Shown piece after piece: positions 7,972-17,723 of a DNA stretch of 64,000 bases. This stretch comes from Streptomyces sp. JJ36. Lineage in GTDB: Bacteria; Actinomycetota; Actinomycetes; Streptomycetales; Streptomycetaceae. A program made the position numbers and the translations under genes. The stretch's first letter is position 1. Every line of letters starts with the position of its first letter. Location: positions 1 to 64,000 of the forward strand of contig NZ_JACYHE010000013.1 in NCBI RefSeq assembly GCF_021696945.1. Reading direction: 5' to 3'. The notes beneath the pieces were generated by a model, which saw only the letters and a program-made list of their open reading frames with translations, was not told where the DNA came from and did not search any database.

Positions 7972-8934
7972 GTGAGTCCCAACGGCTCCGACCGCTCGTC
8001 GCGGCGCCCGATGCGGCGGAAGCTGCCGCAGGCGCTGACTGCGGGCTTGGTCCTGGCGACCGCGACCGGTTGCACATACAAGGACTTTCCCCGGCTCGGC
8101 ATGCCCACCCCGGTCACGGAGGAGGCGCCGCGGATCCTCTCCCTGTGGCAGGGCTCGTGGGCGGCGGCGATCGCCACGGGCGTCCTGGTCTGGGGTCTGA
8201 TCCTGTGGAGCGTCATCTTCCACCGGCGCAGCAGGACCAAGGTGGAGATCCCGCCCCAGACCCGGTACAACCTGCCCATCGAGGCGCTGTACACCGTGGT
8301 CCCGATCATCATCGTCTCGGTGCTCTTCTACTTCACCGCGCGTGACGAGGCGGAGTTGCTGGAGACCTCCGAGAAGCCGGACCACGTGATCAACGTCGTC
8401 GGCTATCAGTGGAGCTGGGGCTTCAACTACATCGAGGACGTCGACGGCGACGCGACCACCTCCAACACCGACGCCGACGAACTCGCCCCCATCCCGGACC
8501 GGATGCGCAGCGCCTTCCCCGAGGGCGCGGAGGGCGTCTACACCGTCGGCACCCCGGCGGACCGCAACCCGCAGACCGGCAACCCGGGCCCGACCCTGTG
8601 GCTGCCGAAGGGTGAAACGGTCCAGTTCGTGCTGACCTCCCGGGACGTCATCCACTCCTTCTGGGCGGTCCCGTTCCTGATGAAGCAGGACGTCATCCCC
8701 GGCCATGTCAACCGCTTCCAGGTGACCCCCAGCAAGGAGGGCACCTACCTCGGCAAGTGCGCCGAACTGTGCGGTGTGGACCACTCCCGAATGCTCTTCA
8801 ACGTCAAGATCGTCTCCCCGGAGCGCTATCAGCGCCATCTCGAGAGGCTGGCGGAGAAGGGCCAGACCGGCTACATCCCGGCGGGCATCGCCACGACCGG
8901 CGACGCCAGGAATGCGGAGACGAATAACCCGTGA
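7972..8934 (+). CDS. ctaC: Cytochrome c oxidase subunit II, lipoprotein
   Basis: Electron entry subunit of the aa3-type oxidase. 320 residues from GTG 7972 (GGAAGG upstream). The N-terminus is a lipoprotein signal with lipobox ATGC near residue 33. Two membrane helices follow (about 60-80, 108-127), then an extracytoplasmic cupredoxin domain carrying the CuA site: His in DVIHSFW and the C-x3-C-x3-H-x3-M pattern in [12 protein letters not shown]. An acidic insert of roughly 40 residues ([18 protein letters not shown]) typical of actinobacteria lies between the helices and the CuA half. Its stop overlaps the ctaD start by four bases (GTGA), indicating translational coupling. Confidence 0.97.
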   Translation: MSPNGSDRSSRRPMRRKLPQALTAGLVLATATGCTYKDFPRLGMPTPVTEEAPRILSLWQGSWAAAIATGVLVWGLILWSVIFHRRSRTKVEIPPQTRYNLPIEALYTVVPIIIVSVLFYFTARDEAELLETSEKPDHVINVVGYQWSWGFNYIEDVDGDATTSNTDADELAPIPDRMRSAFPEGAEGVYTVGTPADRNPQTGNPGPTLWLPKGETVQFVLTSRDVIHSFWAVPFLMKQDVIPGHVNRFQVTPSKEGTYLGKCAELCGVDHSRMLFNVKIVSPERYQRHLERLAEKGQTGYIPAGIATTGDARNAETNNP

Positions 8935-10715
8935 GCATCCTCAACGAACCCCAGGGTGCCGCCGCAGCAGAGGACTCGTACGAGGATGAGCTGCCGGTGC
9001 GCCGCAGGGAGCCCGGCAACGTCGTGGTCAAGTGGCTCACCACCACCGACCACAAGACGATCGGCACCCTCTACCTGATCACGTCGTTCGCCTTCTTCGT
9101 GATCGGCGGCGTCATGGCGCTCTTCATGCGCGCCGAGCTGGCCCGCCCGGGCACGCAGATCATGTCGAACGAGCAGTTCAACCAGGCGTTCACCATGCAC
9201 GGCACGGTGATGCTGCTGATGTTCGCCACCCCGCTGTTCGCCGGGTTCGCGAACTGGATCATGCCGCTGCAGATCGGCGCGCCGGACGTGGCGTTCCCGC
9301 GGCTGAACATGTTCGCCTACTGGCTCTACCTCTTCGGCTCGCTGATCGCGGTGGGCGGGTTCCTCACCCCGCAGGGCGCGGCGGACTTCGGCTGGTTCGC
9401 CTACTCCCCGCTCTCCAGCGAGGTGCACTCGCCGGGTATCGGCGCCGACATGTGGATCATGGGCCTGGCCTTCTCCGGCTTCGGCACCATCCTCGGCTCG
9501 GTCAACTTCATCACCACGATCATCTGCATGCGCGCCCCGGGCATGACGATGTTCCGGATGCCGATCTTCACCTGGAACGTGCTGCTCACCGGCGTGCTGG
9601 TGCTGCTGGCCTTCCCGGTGCTGGCGGCCGCGCTCTTCGCGCTGGAGGCGGACCGGAAGTTCGGCTCGCACATCTTCGACGCGGCCAACGGCGGTGCGCT
9701 GCTCTGGCAGCACCTGTTCTGGTTCTTCGGACACCCCGAGGTGTACATCATCGCGCTGCCGTTCTTCGGCATCGTCTCGGAGGTCATCCCGGTCTTCAGC
9801 CGCAAGCCGATGTTCGGCTACATCGGGCTGATCGCCGCGACCATCTCCATCGCGGGTCTGTCGGTGACCGTGTGGGCGCACCACATGTACGTCACCGGCG
9901 GGGTGTTGCTGCCCTTCTTCTCCTTCATGACCTTCCTCATCGCGGTGCCGACGGGCGTGAAGTTCTTCAACTGGATCGGCACCATGTGGAAGGGCTCGCT
10001 CTCCTTCGAGACCCCGATGCTCTGGACGATCGGGTTCCTGGTGACCTTCCTCTTCGGCGGTCTCACCGGTGTCATCCTGGCCTCGCCGCCGCTGGACTTC
10101 CACGTCTCCGACTCGTACTTCGTGGTGGCCCACTTCCACTACGTGGTCTTCGGCACCGTGGTCTTCGCGATGTTCGCCGGCTTCCACTTCTGGTGGCCGA
10201 AGTTCACCGGGAAGATGCTCGACGAGACGCTGGGCAAGATCACCTTCTGGACCCTCTTCATCGGCTTCCACGGCACCTTCCTGGTGCAGCACTGGCTGGG
10301 CGCCGAGGGCATGCCCCGCCGGTACGCCGACTACCTGGACGCGGACGGCTTCACCGCGCTGAACACGGTGTCCACGATCAGTTCGTTCCTGCTCGGGCTG
10401 TCGATCCTGCCGTTCTTCTACAACATCTGGAAGACGGCCAAGTACGGCAGGAAGGTCGACGTCGACGACCCCTGGGGCTACGGCCGGTCGCTGGAGTGGG
10501 CCACCTCCTGCCCGCCGCCGCGGCACAACTTCCTCACCCTGCCGCGGATCCGCTCCGAGTCCCCGGCCTTCGACCTGCATCACCCGGAGATCGCCGCGCT
10601 CGACGAGATCCCGGCTCAGCGTTCGGGGGAGCGGGTCCTGGCCGGGAGCACCGCCGGTACCGGCGAGGGGCGTGCCACCAACGGAGCCACCGACGGAGAG
10701 GGTGACGCCAAGTGA
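8931..10715 (+). CDS. ctaD: Cytochrome c oxidase subunit I
   Basis: Catalytic heme-copper subunit of the aa3 oxidase: 594 residues, about 12 membrane helices. Visible ligands include the low-spin heme His in [12 protein letters not shown], the CuB/Tyr motif in [13 protein letters not shown], the CuB pair HH in VWAHHMYV, and the two heme histidines in [10 protein letters not shown]. The proton-pathway motif GLTGVILAS is also present. The GTG start overlaps ctaC by four bases and its stop overlaps ctaF by four bases. A hydrophilic C-terminal tail of about 60 residues is normal for actinobacteria. Confidence 0.98.
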   Translation: MSILNEPQGAAAAEDSYEDELPVRRREPGNVVVKWLTTTDHKTIGTLYLITSFAFFVIGGVMALFMRAELARPGTQIMSNEQFNQAFTMHGTVMLLMFATPLFAGFANWIMPLQIGAPDVAFPRLNMFAYWLYLFGSLIAVGGFLTPQGAADFGWFAYSPLSSEVHSPGIGADMWIMGLAFSGFGTILGSVNFITTIICMRAPGMTMFRMPIFTWNVLLTGVLVLLAFPVLAAALFALEADRKFGSHIFDAANGGALLWQHLFWFFGHPEVYIIALPFFGIVSEVIPVFSRKPMFGYIGLIAATISIAGLSVTVWAHHMYVTGGVLLPFFSFMTFLIAVPTGVKFFNWIGTMWKGSLSFETPMLWTIGFLVTFLFGGLTGVILASPPLDFHVSDSYFVVAHFHYVVFGTVVFAMFAGFHFWWPKFTGKMLDETLGKITFWTLFIGFHGTFLVQHWLGAEGMPRRYADYLDADGFTALNTVSTISSFLLGLSILPFFYNIWKTAKYGRKVDVDDPWGYGRSLEWATSCPPPRHNFLTLPRIRSESPAFDLHHPEIAALDEIPAQRSGERVLAGSTAGTGEGRATNGATDGEGDAK

Positions 10716-11110
10716 AGATCCAGGGACACATGTTCATCTGGCTCTCGGTGTTCATGCTCGCCGTGGCCGTCGTCTACGGACTGTGGTCGAAGGAGCCGGT
10801 CGGCACCACCGCCCTCTTCCTGTCCTTCGGACTGGCGGTGATGATCGGGTACTACCTGGCCTTCACCGCCCGCCGTACGGACACCGGCGCGCAGGACAAC
10901 AAGGAGGCGGACGTCGCGGACGACGCCGGCGAGCTGGGCTTCTTCAGCCCGCACAGCTGGCAGCCGCTCTCCCTCGGCCTCGGCGGCGCCCTGGCCTTCC
11001 TGGGCATCGTCTTCGGCTGGTGGCTGTTCTTCTTCTCCCTGCCGCTGGTGCTCGTGGGCGTCTTCGGCTGGGTGTTCGAGTACTACCACGGTGAGGCGCA
11101 GAACCAGTAA
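10712..11110 (+). CDS. ctaF: Cytochrome c oxidase subunit IV, actinobacterial type
   Basis: 132 residues with four predicted membrane helices in two pairs (about 5-24 and 29-50; 88-104 and 108-124), separated by a polar loop ([18 protein letters not shown]). This is the small actinobacterial subunit of the bcc-aa3 supercomplex and has no cofactor ligands. GTG start overlapping ctaD by four bases. A very strong terminator follows, closing ctaC-ctaD-ctaF. Confidence 0.93.
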   Translation: MKIQGHMFIWLSVFMLAVAVVYGLWSKEPVGTTALFLSFGLAVMIGYYLAFTARRTDTGAQDNKEADVADDAGELGFFSPHSWQPLSLGLGGALAFLGIVFGWWLFFFSLPLVLVGVFGWVFEYYHGEAQNQ

Positions 11111-11127
11111 GCCGTGCCGGGCACACA

Positions 11128-11165
11128 GGGTCGGCCCCCGGGGACACACCCCCGGGGGCCGACCC
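11128..11165 (+). terminator. Terminator of the ctaCDF operon
   Basis: GGGTCGGCCCCCGGGG / CCCCCGGGGGCCGACCC, about 16 bp, with an ACACA loop, followed by a short T-containing tail (gtttg). Confidence 0.9.
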
Positions 11166-11218
11166 GTTTGCCGTAGTTCAGCAGGCTCTGTGGCGATATG
11201 TCTCCCTATGTTGGCGTC

Positions 11219-12481
11219 ATGAGACAGCGACCCAAGCGCAACCGCCGCACGGCTCTGAGCTGTGCCCTGGTGCTGGCCCCGCTGGCGGCCGGCCTCACCG
11301 CCTGCAGCGACGACGGAAACCCGCTCGCAGCCGAGCCCTACGACGCGAGTGAGCAGATATCCGTGAGCGTCGCCGAGGGCAGCGACGACGCCGACTACGA
11401 CAAGCCACTGAAGATCACCGCGGAGGACGTGGGCGGGCGGATCACCGATGTGGTCGCCGTCGACGGCGCCGGGCGGTATCTGCGTGGCCGGCTGGCCCCC
11501 GACGGGAGTAGCTGGCGCAGCACGGCGCCGCTGCACGCCGGGGTGCGGTACACCGTGCGGATCAGCACGGAGGACGACAGCGGCAAGCCCGGACGCCGTA
11601 CGCTCCGCTTCGCGACCAGGCCGGCCGACGGCCGGAAGCTCAAGGTGACCTTCGGCCCGGAGAAGGGCACCTACGGCGTGGGCCAGCCCGTCGTCGCCGA
11701 ACTGAGCCACAAGCTGAAGAGCCGCAAGGAGAAGGCCGTCGTCGAGCGCGCGCTGGAGGTCGAGTCCAGCCCGCTGGTACGCGGCGGCTGGCACTGGGTG
11801 GACGACCGGACGCTGCACTACCGGCCGCGGGAGTACTGGCCCGAGAACGCGGACATATCCGTCCGCTCCACCCTGGAGGGCGTCCGGATACGCGACGGCC
11901 TCCGCGGCGGCGCCTCGAAGCCGCTGCGGATCCGCACCGACGACCGCGTCGAGGCGCTGGTGGACATCGCCGCCCACACCATGACGGTGTCGAAGAGCGG
12001 CGAGAAGCTGAAGACGATACCCGTGACCACCGGCAAGGCCGGCTTCCGCACCCGCTCGGGCATCAAGGTGATCCTGGCCAAGCAGCAGTTCGTGCGGATG
12101 ACCAGCGGGAGCATCGGGATACCCGCGGGCAGTGCGGAATCCTACGACCTGCCGGTCTACTGGAACGCACGGCTGACCCAGAGCGGCGAGTTCGTGCACG
12201 CCGCCCCCTGGTCCACCGGCTCCCAGGGCGCCGCCAACGTGAGCCACGGCTGCACGGGCATGAGCACCGCCGACGCCAAGTGGTTCTACCACCTGGTGCA
12301 GCCGGGTGACATCGTCCGCTATGTGAACGGCCAGGGCGAGGACATGCCGGTCTTCGGCAACGGCTACGGCGACTGGAACCTCTCCTGGGAGAAGTGGCGC
12401 CGGGGGAGCGCCACCCACCGCGCGGCGGGCGGTTCCGGCGACGAGACCCACGCGACCGGACGGCTCCGTTTCGACACCTGA
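11219..12481 (+). CDS. L,D-transpeptidase lipoprotein with Ig-like domains
   Basis: Cell-wall enzyme that forms 3-3 peptide crosslinks. 420 residues from ATG 11219; an earlier in-frame ATG at 11198 would put seven extra residues before the signal. A basic start (RQRPKRNRR), hydrophobic segment and lipobox LTAC form a lipoprotein signal. Two Ig-like beta domains follow (about 40-140 and 140-245), then the YkuD catalytic domain with His in FVHAAPW and the nucleophile Cys345 in SHGCTGMS. The arrangement matches mycobacterial LdtMt2-type proteins. It lies between the oxidase operons but has its own unit. No clear ribosome site precedes either start. Confidence 0.92.
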   Translation: MRQRPKRNRRTALSCALVLAPLAAGLTACSDDGNPLAAEPYDASEQISVSVAEGSDDADYDKPLKITAEDVGGRITDVVAVDGAGRYLRGRLAPDGSSWRSTAPLHAGVRYTVRISTEDDSGKPGRRTLRFATRPADGRKLKVTFGPEKGTYGVGQPVVAELSHKLKSRKEKAVVERALEVESSPLVRGGWHWVDDRTLHYRPREYWPENADISVRSTLEGVRIRDGLRGGASKPLRIRTDDRVEALVDIAAHTMTVSKSGEKLKTIPVTTGKAGFRTRSGIKVILAKQQFVRMTSGSIGIPAGSAESYDLPVYWNARLTQSGEFVHAAPWSTGSQGAANVSHGCTGMSTADAKWFYHLVQPGDIVRYVNGQGEDMPVFGNGYGDWNLSWEKWRRGSATHRAAGGSGDETHATGRLRFDT

Positions 12482-12553
12482 GCGTGCACCCGCCGTGCCC
12501 CGGAGCGACCGGAAGGCGCCCGGAGGAACCCCCGGAACGTGCTCCGGGCCCGG

Positions 12554-12979
12554 TCAGGCCGCCCCGGCGCCCGCCCCGGCCCTCGCCCCGTCGCCGTCGT
12601 GGCGCAGCAGCCCCGCGAGGGTGTCCGCCAGGGCCACCGGGTCCACCGGGTGCGAGACCGCCGCCTCGGCCCGGCTCCAGGTCGCCAGCCAGGCGTCCTG
12701 CGGCCGTCCGATCAGCAGCAGCACCGGCGGGCAGCGGAAGATCTCGTCCTTGATCTGCCGGCAGACGCCCATCCCGCCGGCCGGCACCGCCTCGCCGTCC
12801 AGCACACAGACGTCGATGTGCCGCTCCTGGAGGGTGCTGAGGACCGCGGGCAGCGTCGCGCACTCCACGTACTCCACCGGGGGGACGTCGGTCGCCGGGC
12901 GGCGTCCGCCCGCGAGCCGCACCTGCTCGCGGGTGTCGGCGTCGTCGCTGTAGACCAGCACCGTGGCGGTCGGCTGCAT
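12554..12979 (-). CDS. Stand-alone receiver-like protein with altered active site
   Basis: 141 residues from ATG 12979 with a perfect GGAGG six bases upstream. The fold follows a CheY-type receiver: acidic pair in VYSDDADTREQ, the phospho-acceptor position in IDVCVLDGEAV, and the beta-5 region VSHPVDPVALADTL. There the nearly invariant Lys of the K-P motif is replaced by His, so classical phosphorylation chemistry may be impaired. There is no output domain; the C-terminus is an Ala/Gly tail. It is divergent from ctaE. A signalling adaptor or pseudo-receiver is the cautious reading. Confidence 0.8.
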   Translation of the reverse strand: MQPTATVLVYSDDADTREQVRLAGGRRPATDVPPVEYVECATLPAVLSTLQERHIDVCVLDGEAVPAGGMGVCRQIKDEIFRCPPVLLLIGRPQDAWLATWSRAEAAVSHPVDPVALADTLAGLLRHDGDGARAGAGAGAA

Positions 12980-13215
12980 CGTTCCTCCGAGATGATCGCG
13001 TCCGTCGCTGCGGATGCTACTCCTCACCGGCCCGCCCCGACAGCGCTTCGCACGCCCGGGTGACGCCCGGGCGCCGGCGGTCCGGGCGCCGCCCGCCGGG
13101 CCGTCCCGAGCCCCGCCGGGAGGGTCAGCGGCGCGCCCGGGGGAGCGGCGTCCGGGCAGCGCACGGGCACGGACACACCGAACAGCACCCCCCGAGGTGA
13201 GCCCGGGATAAGCGA

Positions 13216-13230
13216 CCGACATAATGTCGG
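13216..13230. promoter_or_regulatory. 15-bp perfect palindrome spanning the ctaE start codon
   Basis: CCGACAT-A-ATGTCGG: the right arm begins with the ATG of ctaE (13224). It could be an operator or an RNA hairpin masking the start. Confidence 0.45.
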
Positions 13231-13844
13231 GCGTGGCGACAGCAACAGCAGTAGAAACCGGGCACGCGCACCCGTCGGTCAACCGGCCGAACCTCACCAG
13301 CGTCGGAACGATCATCTGGTTGAGTTCCGAGCTGATGTTCTTCGCGGCCCTCTTCGCGATGTACTTCACCCTGCGGTCGGTGACGGGTGCGGAGTACTGG
13401 GAGGAGCACGCCCAGGCGCTGAACCTCCCCTTCTCCGCGACGAACACCACGATCCTGGTGCTCTCCTCCCTCACGTGTCAGCTCGGCGTGTTCGCCGCCG
13501 AGCGCGGTGACGTGAAGAAGCTCCGGGGCTGGTTCATCGTCACCTTCATCATGGGTGCGATCTTCATCGGCGGTCAGGTCTTCGAGTACACGGAGCTGGT
13601 CGAGCACGAGGGCCTCACGCTCTCCTCGGATCCCTACGGGTCGGTGTTCTACCTGACCACCGGGTTCCACGGTCTGCATGTGACGGGCGGCCTGATCGCG
13701 TTCCTGTTCGTCCTGGGCAGGACGTACATGGCCAGGAGATTCACCCACCACCAGGCCACTGCGGCCATCGTCGTGTCCTATTACTGGCACTTCGTCGATG
13801 TCGTCTGGATCGGCCTCTTCGCCACGATCTACCTGATCAAGTAG
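13224..13844 (+). CDS. ctaE: Cytochrome c oxidase subunit III
   Basis: 206 residues, five predicted helices, the short (heptad-lacking) form typical of actinobacteria. Characteristic segments: [23 protein letters not shown]-like [23 protein letters not shown] and the C-terminal [18 protein letters not shown] 13224 is preferred; a GTG nine bases on (13233) is an alternative. No ribosome site is visible upstream, so the message may be leaderless or nearly so. It heads the qcrCAB genes at a 93-base interval, the standard actinobacterial ctaE-qcrCAB order. Confidence 0.95.
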   Translation: MSGVATATAVETGHAHPSVNRPNLTSVGTIIWLSSELMFFAALFAMYFTLRSVTGAEYWEEHAQALNLPFSATNTTILVLSSLTCQLGVFAAERGDVKKLRGWFIVTFIMGAIFIGGQVFEYTELVEHEGLTLSSDPYGSVFYLTTGFHGLHVTGGLIAFLFVLGRTYMARRFTHHQATAAIVVSYYWHFVDVVWIGLFATIYLIK

Positions 13845-13937
13845 CGAGTCCGGCGACGCGGGCGCGGCCCGCTCCGCGGGACACGACGCAGACAGCAAGA
13901 AGCATCGACGCAGAAGATCCTGACACCGGGGTAATCC

Positions 13938-14750
13938 GTGAAAAAGCTCTCCGCACGACGGCGCCATCCGCTGGCGGCGCTTGTCGTCCTACTCTTCGCG
14001 CTGGCGGCCACCGGGGGGCTGTACGCCGCGTTCGCTCCTGTGGATGAGGCCAAGGCCGATCAGCAGTCGAACCAGTCCCTCGCCATCAAGGAGGGCAAGA
14101 AGCTCTACGACGTCGGCTGCTCAAGCTGTCACGGGAGCCAGGGCCAGGGCACCAGCGACGGCCCCAGCCTGGTCGGCGTCGGTGCCGCCGCCGTGGACTT
14201 CCAGGTCGGAACCGGCCGGATGCCCGCCCAGCAGCCGGGGGCGCAGGCGCCGAAGAAGCCGAAGGTGTACTCGCAGGCCGAGATCGACCAGCTCGCCGCG
14301 TACATCGCCTCGCTCGGCCCGGGCCCGGCCATCCCCACCGAGGAGCAGTACGACCCGTCCGGGGCCGACATCGCCAAGGGCGGTGAGCTCTTCCGTACCA
14401 ACTGCGCCCAGTGCCACAACTTCACCGGTGAGGGCGGTGCGCTCACCCACGGCAAGTTCGCTCCGGACCTCGAGGGTGTGACGCCCAAGCACATCTACGA
14501 GGCGATGCAGACCGGCCCGCAGAACATGCCCTCCTTCCCCGACTCGGTCCTGACCGAGACGGACAAGAAGGACATCATCGCCTACGTGAAGACCGTGAAC
14601 AGTGACGAGGCGAAGACGCCGGGCGGGTTCAAGCTCGGCGGTCTCGGTCCGGTCAGCGAGGGGCTGTTCGCCTGGGTGTTCGGCCTCGGTGCGATGGTCG
14701 TCCTCGCCGTCTGGGTCGCCGCGCGGACCGCAAAGGCCAGGAAGTCATGA
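13938..14750 (+). CDS. qcrC: Diheme cytochrome c subunit of the bcc complex
   Basis: 270 residues: N-terminal signal anchor (about 12-34), two cytochrome c domains each with a CxxCH site (CSSCH near 59-63 and CAQCH near 156-160), and a C-terminal membrane helix (about 240-262). Methionine ligands are plausible at GRMPAQQP and QNMPSFP. The two fused c-domains allow direct electron transfer to the aa3 oxidase without soluble cytochrome c, the hallmark of the actinobacterial supercomplex. GTG start; the stop overlaps qcrA by four bases. Confidence 0.97.
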   Translation: MKKLSARRRHPLAALVVLLFALAATGGLYAAFAPVDEAKADQQSNQSLAIKEGKKLYDVGCSSCHGSQGQGTSDGPSLVGVGAAAVDFQVGTGRMPAQQPGAQAPKKPKVYSQAEIDQLAAYIASLGPGPAIPTEEQYDPSGADIAKGGELFRTNCAQCHNFTGEGGALTHGKFAPDLEGVTPKHIYEAMQTGPQNMPSFPDSVLTETDKKDIIAYVKTVNSDEAKTPGGFKLGGLGPVSEGLFAWVFGLGAMVVLAVWVAARTAKARKS

Positions 14751-15826
14751 GTAGCGAGACGGGATCCCACGACCACGTGTCAGACGCAGAAGAGACCCTG
14801 CCGGGCGCGCAGGACCGGGCGCACGGCGCGGTGCCCGCGACGGAGGGGGACCCCTTCCGGAACCCCGGGCTGCCGCCGCACGGGCACCGCATCCAGGACG
14901 TCGACGAGCGGGCCGCCAAGCGTTCCGAGCGCACCGTCGCCCTGCTCTTCACCGTGTCCATGCTGGCCACCATCGGCTTCATCGCCTCCTACGTGGCCAT
15001 CCCGATCGACGAGAACGTCCACGTCTGGCCGATCGGGCACGTCAGCGCGCTCAACTTCGCGCTCGGTCTGACCCTGGGTGTCGCCCTCTTCTGCATCGGC
15101 GCCGGCGCCGTCCACTGGGCCCGCACCCTGATGTCGGACGTGGAGGTCGCCGACGACCGCCACCCGATCGAGGCCGACCCCGAGGTCCGCTCCAAGGTGA
15201 TGTCGGACTTCCGGGACGGTGCCCGCGAGTCCGCGCTGGGCCGCCGGAAACTGATCCGCAACACCATGTTCGGCGCGCTCACGCTGGTGCCGCTCTCCGG
15301 CGTGGTGCTGCTGCGCGACCTCGGTCCGCTGCCCGAGGACAAGCTCTTCCACACCGCGTGGGAGAAGGGCAAGCTGCTCATCAACGAGAACACCGGTGAG
15401 CCGCTGCGGCCCGAGGACGTGGTCATCGGCTCGCTCGCCTTCGCCCGTCCGGAGGGCCTGGAGCCCGAGGACCACGAGTTCAACACCGAGATCGCCAAGG
15501 CCGCCCTGATGCTCGTCCGGATCGAGCCGGAGGACATCAAGGACAAGAAGACCCTGGACTGGTCCTACGAAGGGGTGCTGGCCTACTCCAAGATCTGCAC
15601 CCATGTCGGCTGCCCGGTCAGCCTCTACGAGCAGCAGACGCACCATGTGCTCTGCCCGTGCCACCAGTCCACCTTCGACCTCGCGGACGGTGCGCGGGTG
15701 CTCTTCGGCCCGGCCGGCCACCCGCTGCCGCAGCTGAAGATCAGCGTCAACGACGAAGGGTTCCTCGAGGCGCAGGGCGACTTCGCCGAGCCCGTCGGCC
15801 CGGCATTCTGGGAGCGCGGAGCATGA
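14747..15826 (+). CDS. qcrA: Rieske iron-sulfur subunit of the bcc complex
   Basis: 359 residues, longer than mitochondrial Rieske proteins because of a cytoplasmic N-terminal extension of about 60 residues and three membrane helices (about 66-86, 100-122, 173-193), as in other actinobacteria. The [2Fe-2S] site is seen as CTHVGCPVSLYE and HVLCPCHQSTFDL: two Cys and two His ligands plus a disulfide pair. It overlaps qcrC and qcrB by ATGA on each side. Confidence 0.97.
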   Translation: MSSETGSHDHVSDAEETLPGAQDRAHGAVPATEGDPFRNPGLPPHGHRIQDVDERAAKRSERTVALLFTVSMLATIGFIASYVAIPIDENVHVWPIGHVSALNFALGLTLGVALFCIGAGAVHWARTLMSDVEVADDRHPIEADPEVRSKVMSDFRDGARESALGRRKLIRNTMFGALTLVPLSGVVLLRDLGPLPEDKLFHTAWEKGKLLINENTGEPLRPEDVVIGSLAFARPEGLEPEDHEFNTEIAKAALMLVRIEPEDIKDKKTLDWSYEGVLAYSKICTHVGCPVSLYEQQTHHVLCPCHQSTFDLADGARVLFGPAGHPLPQLKISVNDEGFLEAQGDFAEPVGPAFWERGA

Positions 15827-17445
15827 GTACTGCAAGCGAGACGAAGCGGACGCCCCGCGGCGAGCGGGTCGCCGACTGGGCCGACGGCCGGCTGGGCGTC
15901 TACAGCCTGGCCAAGGCCAACATGCGCAAGATCTTCCCGGACCACTGGTCCTTCATGCTGGGCGAGGTCGCGCTCTACAGCTTCATCATCATCATCCTGA
16001 CCGGCGTCTACCTGACGCTGTTCTTCACGCCGAGCATGGCCGAGGTGGAGTACCACGGGGCGTACGTCCCGATGCACGGCGTCCGGATGACGGAGGCCTA
16101 CGCCTCCACGCTGGACATCAGCTTCGACGTCCGTGGCGGTCTGCTCATCCGGCAGATCCACCACTGGGGCGCGCTGATCTTCCTCGCGGCGATGTTCGTG
16201 CACATGATGCGCGTCTTCTTCACCGGCGCCTTCCGGAAGCCGCGTGAGGTCAACTGGCTCTTCGGCTTCCTGCTGTTCGTGCTCGGCATGTTCACCGGCT
16301 TCACCGGCTACTCGCTCCCGGACGACCTGCTCTCCGGCACCGGTGTCCGCTTCATGGAGGGCGCGATCCTCTCGGTGCCGGTGGTCGGCACCTACCTGTC
16401 GATGTTCCTCTTCGGCGGGGAGTTCCCCGGCCACGACGTGATCCCGCGGTTCTTCGCGGCGCACGTGCTGCTGCTGCCCGGCATCATGCTGGGGCTGCTG
16501 GTGGCGCACCTGATCCTGGTCTTCTACCACAAGCACACCCAGTTCGCGGGCCCCGGCCGGAGCAACAAGAACGTGGTCGGCATGCCGCTGCTGCCGGTCT
16601 ACATGGCCAAGGCTGGCGGCTTCTTCTTCCTGGTCTTCGGCGTCATCGCGGTGCTCTCCGCGACCTTCCAGATCAACCCGATCTGGGTGCTCGGGCCGTA
16701 CCGCCCGGACCAGGTGTCCACCAACGCCCAGCCCGACTGGTACATGGGCTTCTCCGAGGGCCTGATCCGCGTCATGCCGGGCTGGGAGATCAACTTCGCG
16801 GGGCACACCCTGGTGCTGGGGGTCTTCATCCCCCTGCTGGTCTTCCCGCTGGTGCTGGCCGCGATCGCGGTCTACCCGTTCATCGAGGCCTGGGTCACCG
16901 GGGACAAGCGGGAGCACCACATCGCGGACCGCCCGCGCAACGCCCCGACCCGCACCGGCGTCGGCGCGGCGTGGATCAGCTGGTACTTCGTGATGCTGAT
17001 CGGCGGCGGCAACGACCTGGTGGCCACCCACTTCCACCTGTCGATCAACGCCATCACCTGGTTCGTCCGCATCGGCTTCTTCGTGGTGCCGGTGCTCACC
17101 TTCATCGTCACCCGCCGCATCTGTCTCGGCCTGCAGCGCCGGGACAAGGAGAAGGTGCTGCACGGGCGCGAGTCCGGCATCATCAAGCGGCTGCCGCACG
17201 GCGAGTTCGTCGAGGTGCACGAGCCGCTCAACCAGGAGCAGCTCCACACCCTCACCGCGCACGAGCAGTACCGGCCGATCGAGCTCGGCCCGGAGGTGGA
17301 CGAGAACGGCGTCCGGCGGAAGATCGGCCCGGTGCAGAAGATGCGGGCCAAGCTGTCCCGCGGCTACTTCGGCCCGGAGAGTCAGATCCCCAAGCCGACC
17401 GCCGAGGAGTACCGCGAGATCACCAGCGGTCACGGCCACCACTGA
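15823..17445 (+). CDS. qcrB: Cytochrome b subunit of the bcc complex
   Basis: 540 residues from ATG 15823. The b-heme histidine pairs sit in helices with RQIHHWGALIFL, FVHMMRVFF, AAHVLLLPG and HLILVFYHKHT. The quinol-oxidation-site signature appears as NPIWVLGPY in place of the mitochondrial PEWY region. A hydrophilic C-terminal extension of about 110 residues (from RRICLGLQRRD) is typical of actinobacteria. This is the last gene of the operon, with a perfect 14-bp hairpin 20 bases later. Confidence 0.97.
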   Translation: MSTASETKRTPRGERVADWADGRLGVYSLAKANMRKIFPDHWSFMLGEVALYSFIIIILTGVYLTLFFTPSMAEVEYHGAYVPMHGVRMTEAYASTLDISFDVRGGLLIRQIHHWGALIFLAAMFVHMMRVFFTGAFRKPREVNWLFGFLLFVLGMFTGFTGYSLPDDLLSGTGVRFMEGAILSVPVVGTYLSMFLFGGEFPGHDVIPRFFAAHVLLLPGIMLGLLVAHLILVFYHKHTQFAGPGRSNKNVVGMPLLPVYMAKAGGFFFLVFGVIAVLSATFQINPIWVLGPYRPDQVSTNAQPDWYMGFSEGLIRVMPGWEINFAGHTLVLGVFIPLLVFPLVLAAIAVYPFIEAWVTGDKREHHIADRPRNAPTRTGVGAAWISWYFVMLIGGGNDLVATHFHLSINAITWFVRIGFFVVPVLTFIVTRRICLGLQRRDKEKVLHGRESGIIKRLPHGEFVEVHEPLNQEQLHTLTAHEQYRPIELGPEVDENGVRRKIGPVQKMRAKLSRGYFGPESQIPKPTAEEYREITSGHGHH

Positions 17446-17466
17446 CCGTCACGGTCGCCACACCGC

Positions 17467-17498
17467 GAGGGCCCGCCCGGACACCCGGGCGGGCCCTC
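17467..17498 (+). terminator. Terminator of ctaE-qcrCAB
   Basis: GAGGGCCCGCCCGG-acac-CCGGGCGGGCCCTC, 14 perfect base pairs with a 4-base loop. Confidence 0.92.
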
Positions 17499-17723
17499 GT
17501 CGTACGGGGCCTCGGCGCGTGCCGTACGGGGCCGCGGCCGGGGCGTGGCACGCGGCGCCCGCGATGTGAGCGTGCACGCGACGGAACGGCCCGTCCCGTT
17601 AGGCTGACACCGGGGCCGGACGCCGTCGGTGCGTCCGGTGGCGGCAGCCCCACGCCGGCGGCCGCCTCCGGTGCGTGACGGCCCGCTCGCCCGCCTGTCC
17701 TGTGGATGCACTCTGGAGCGTGG

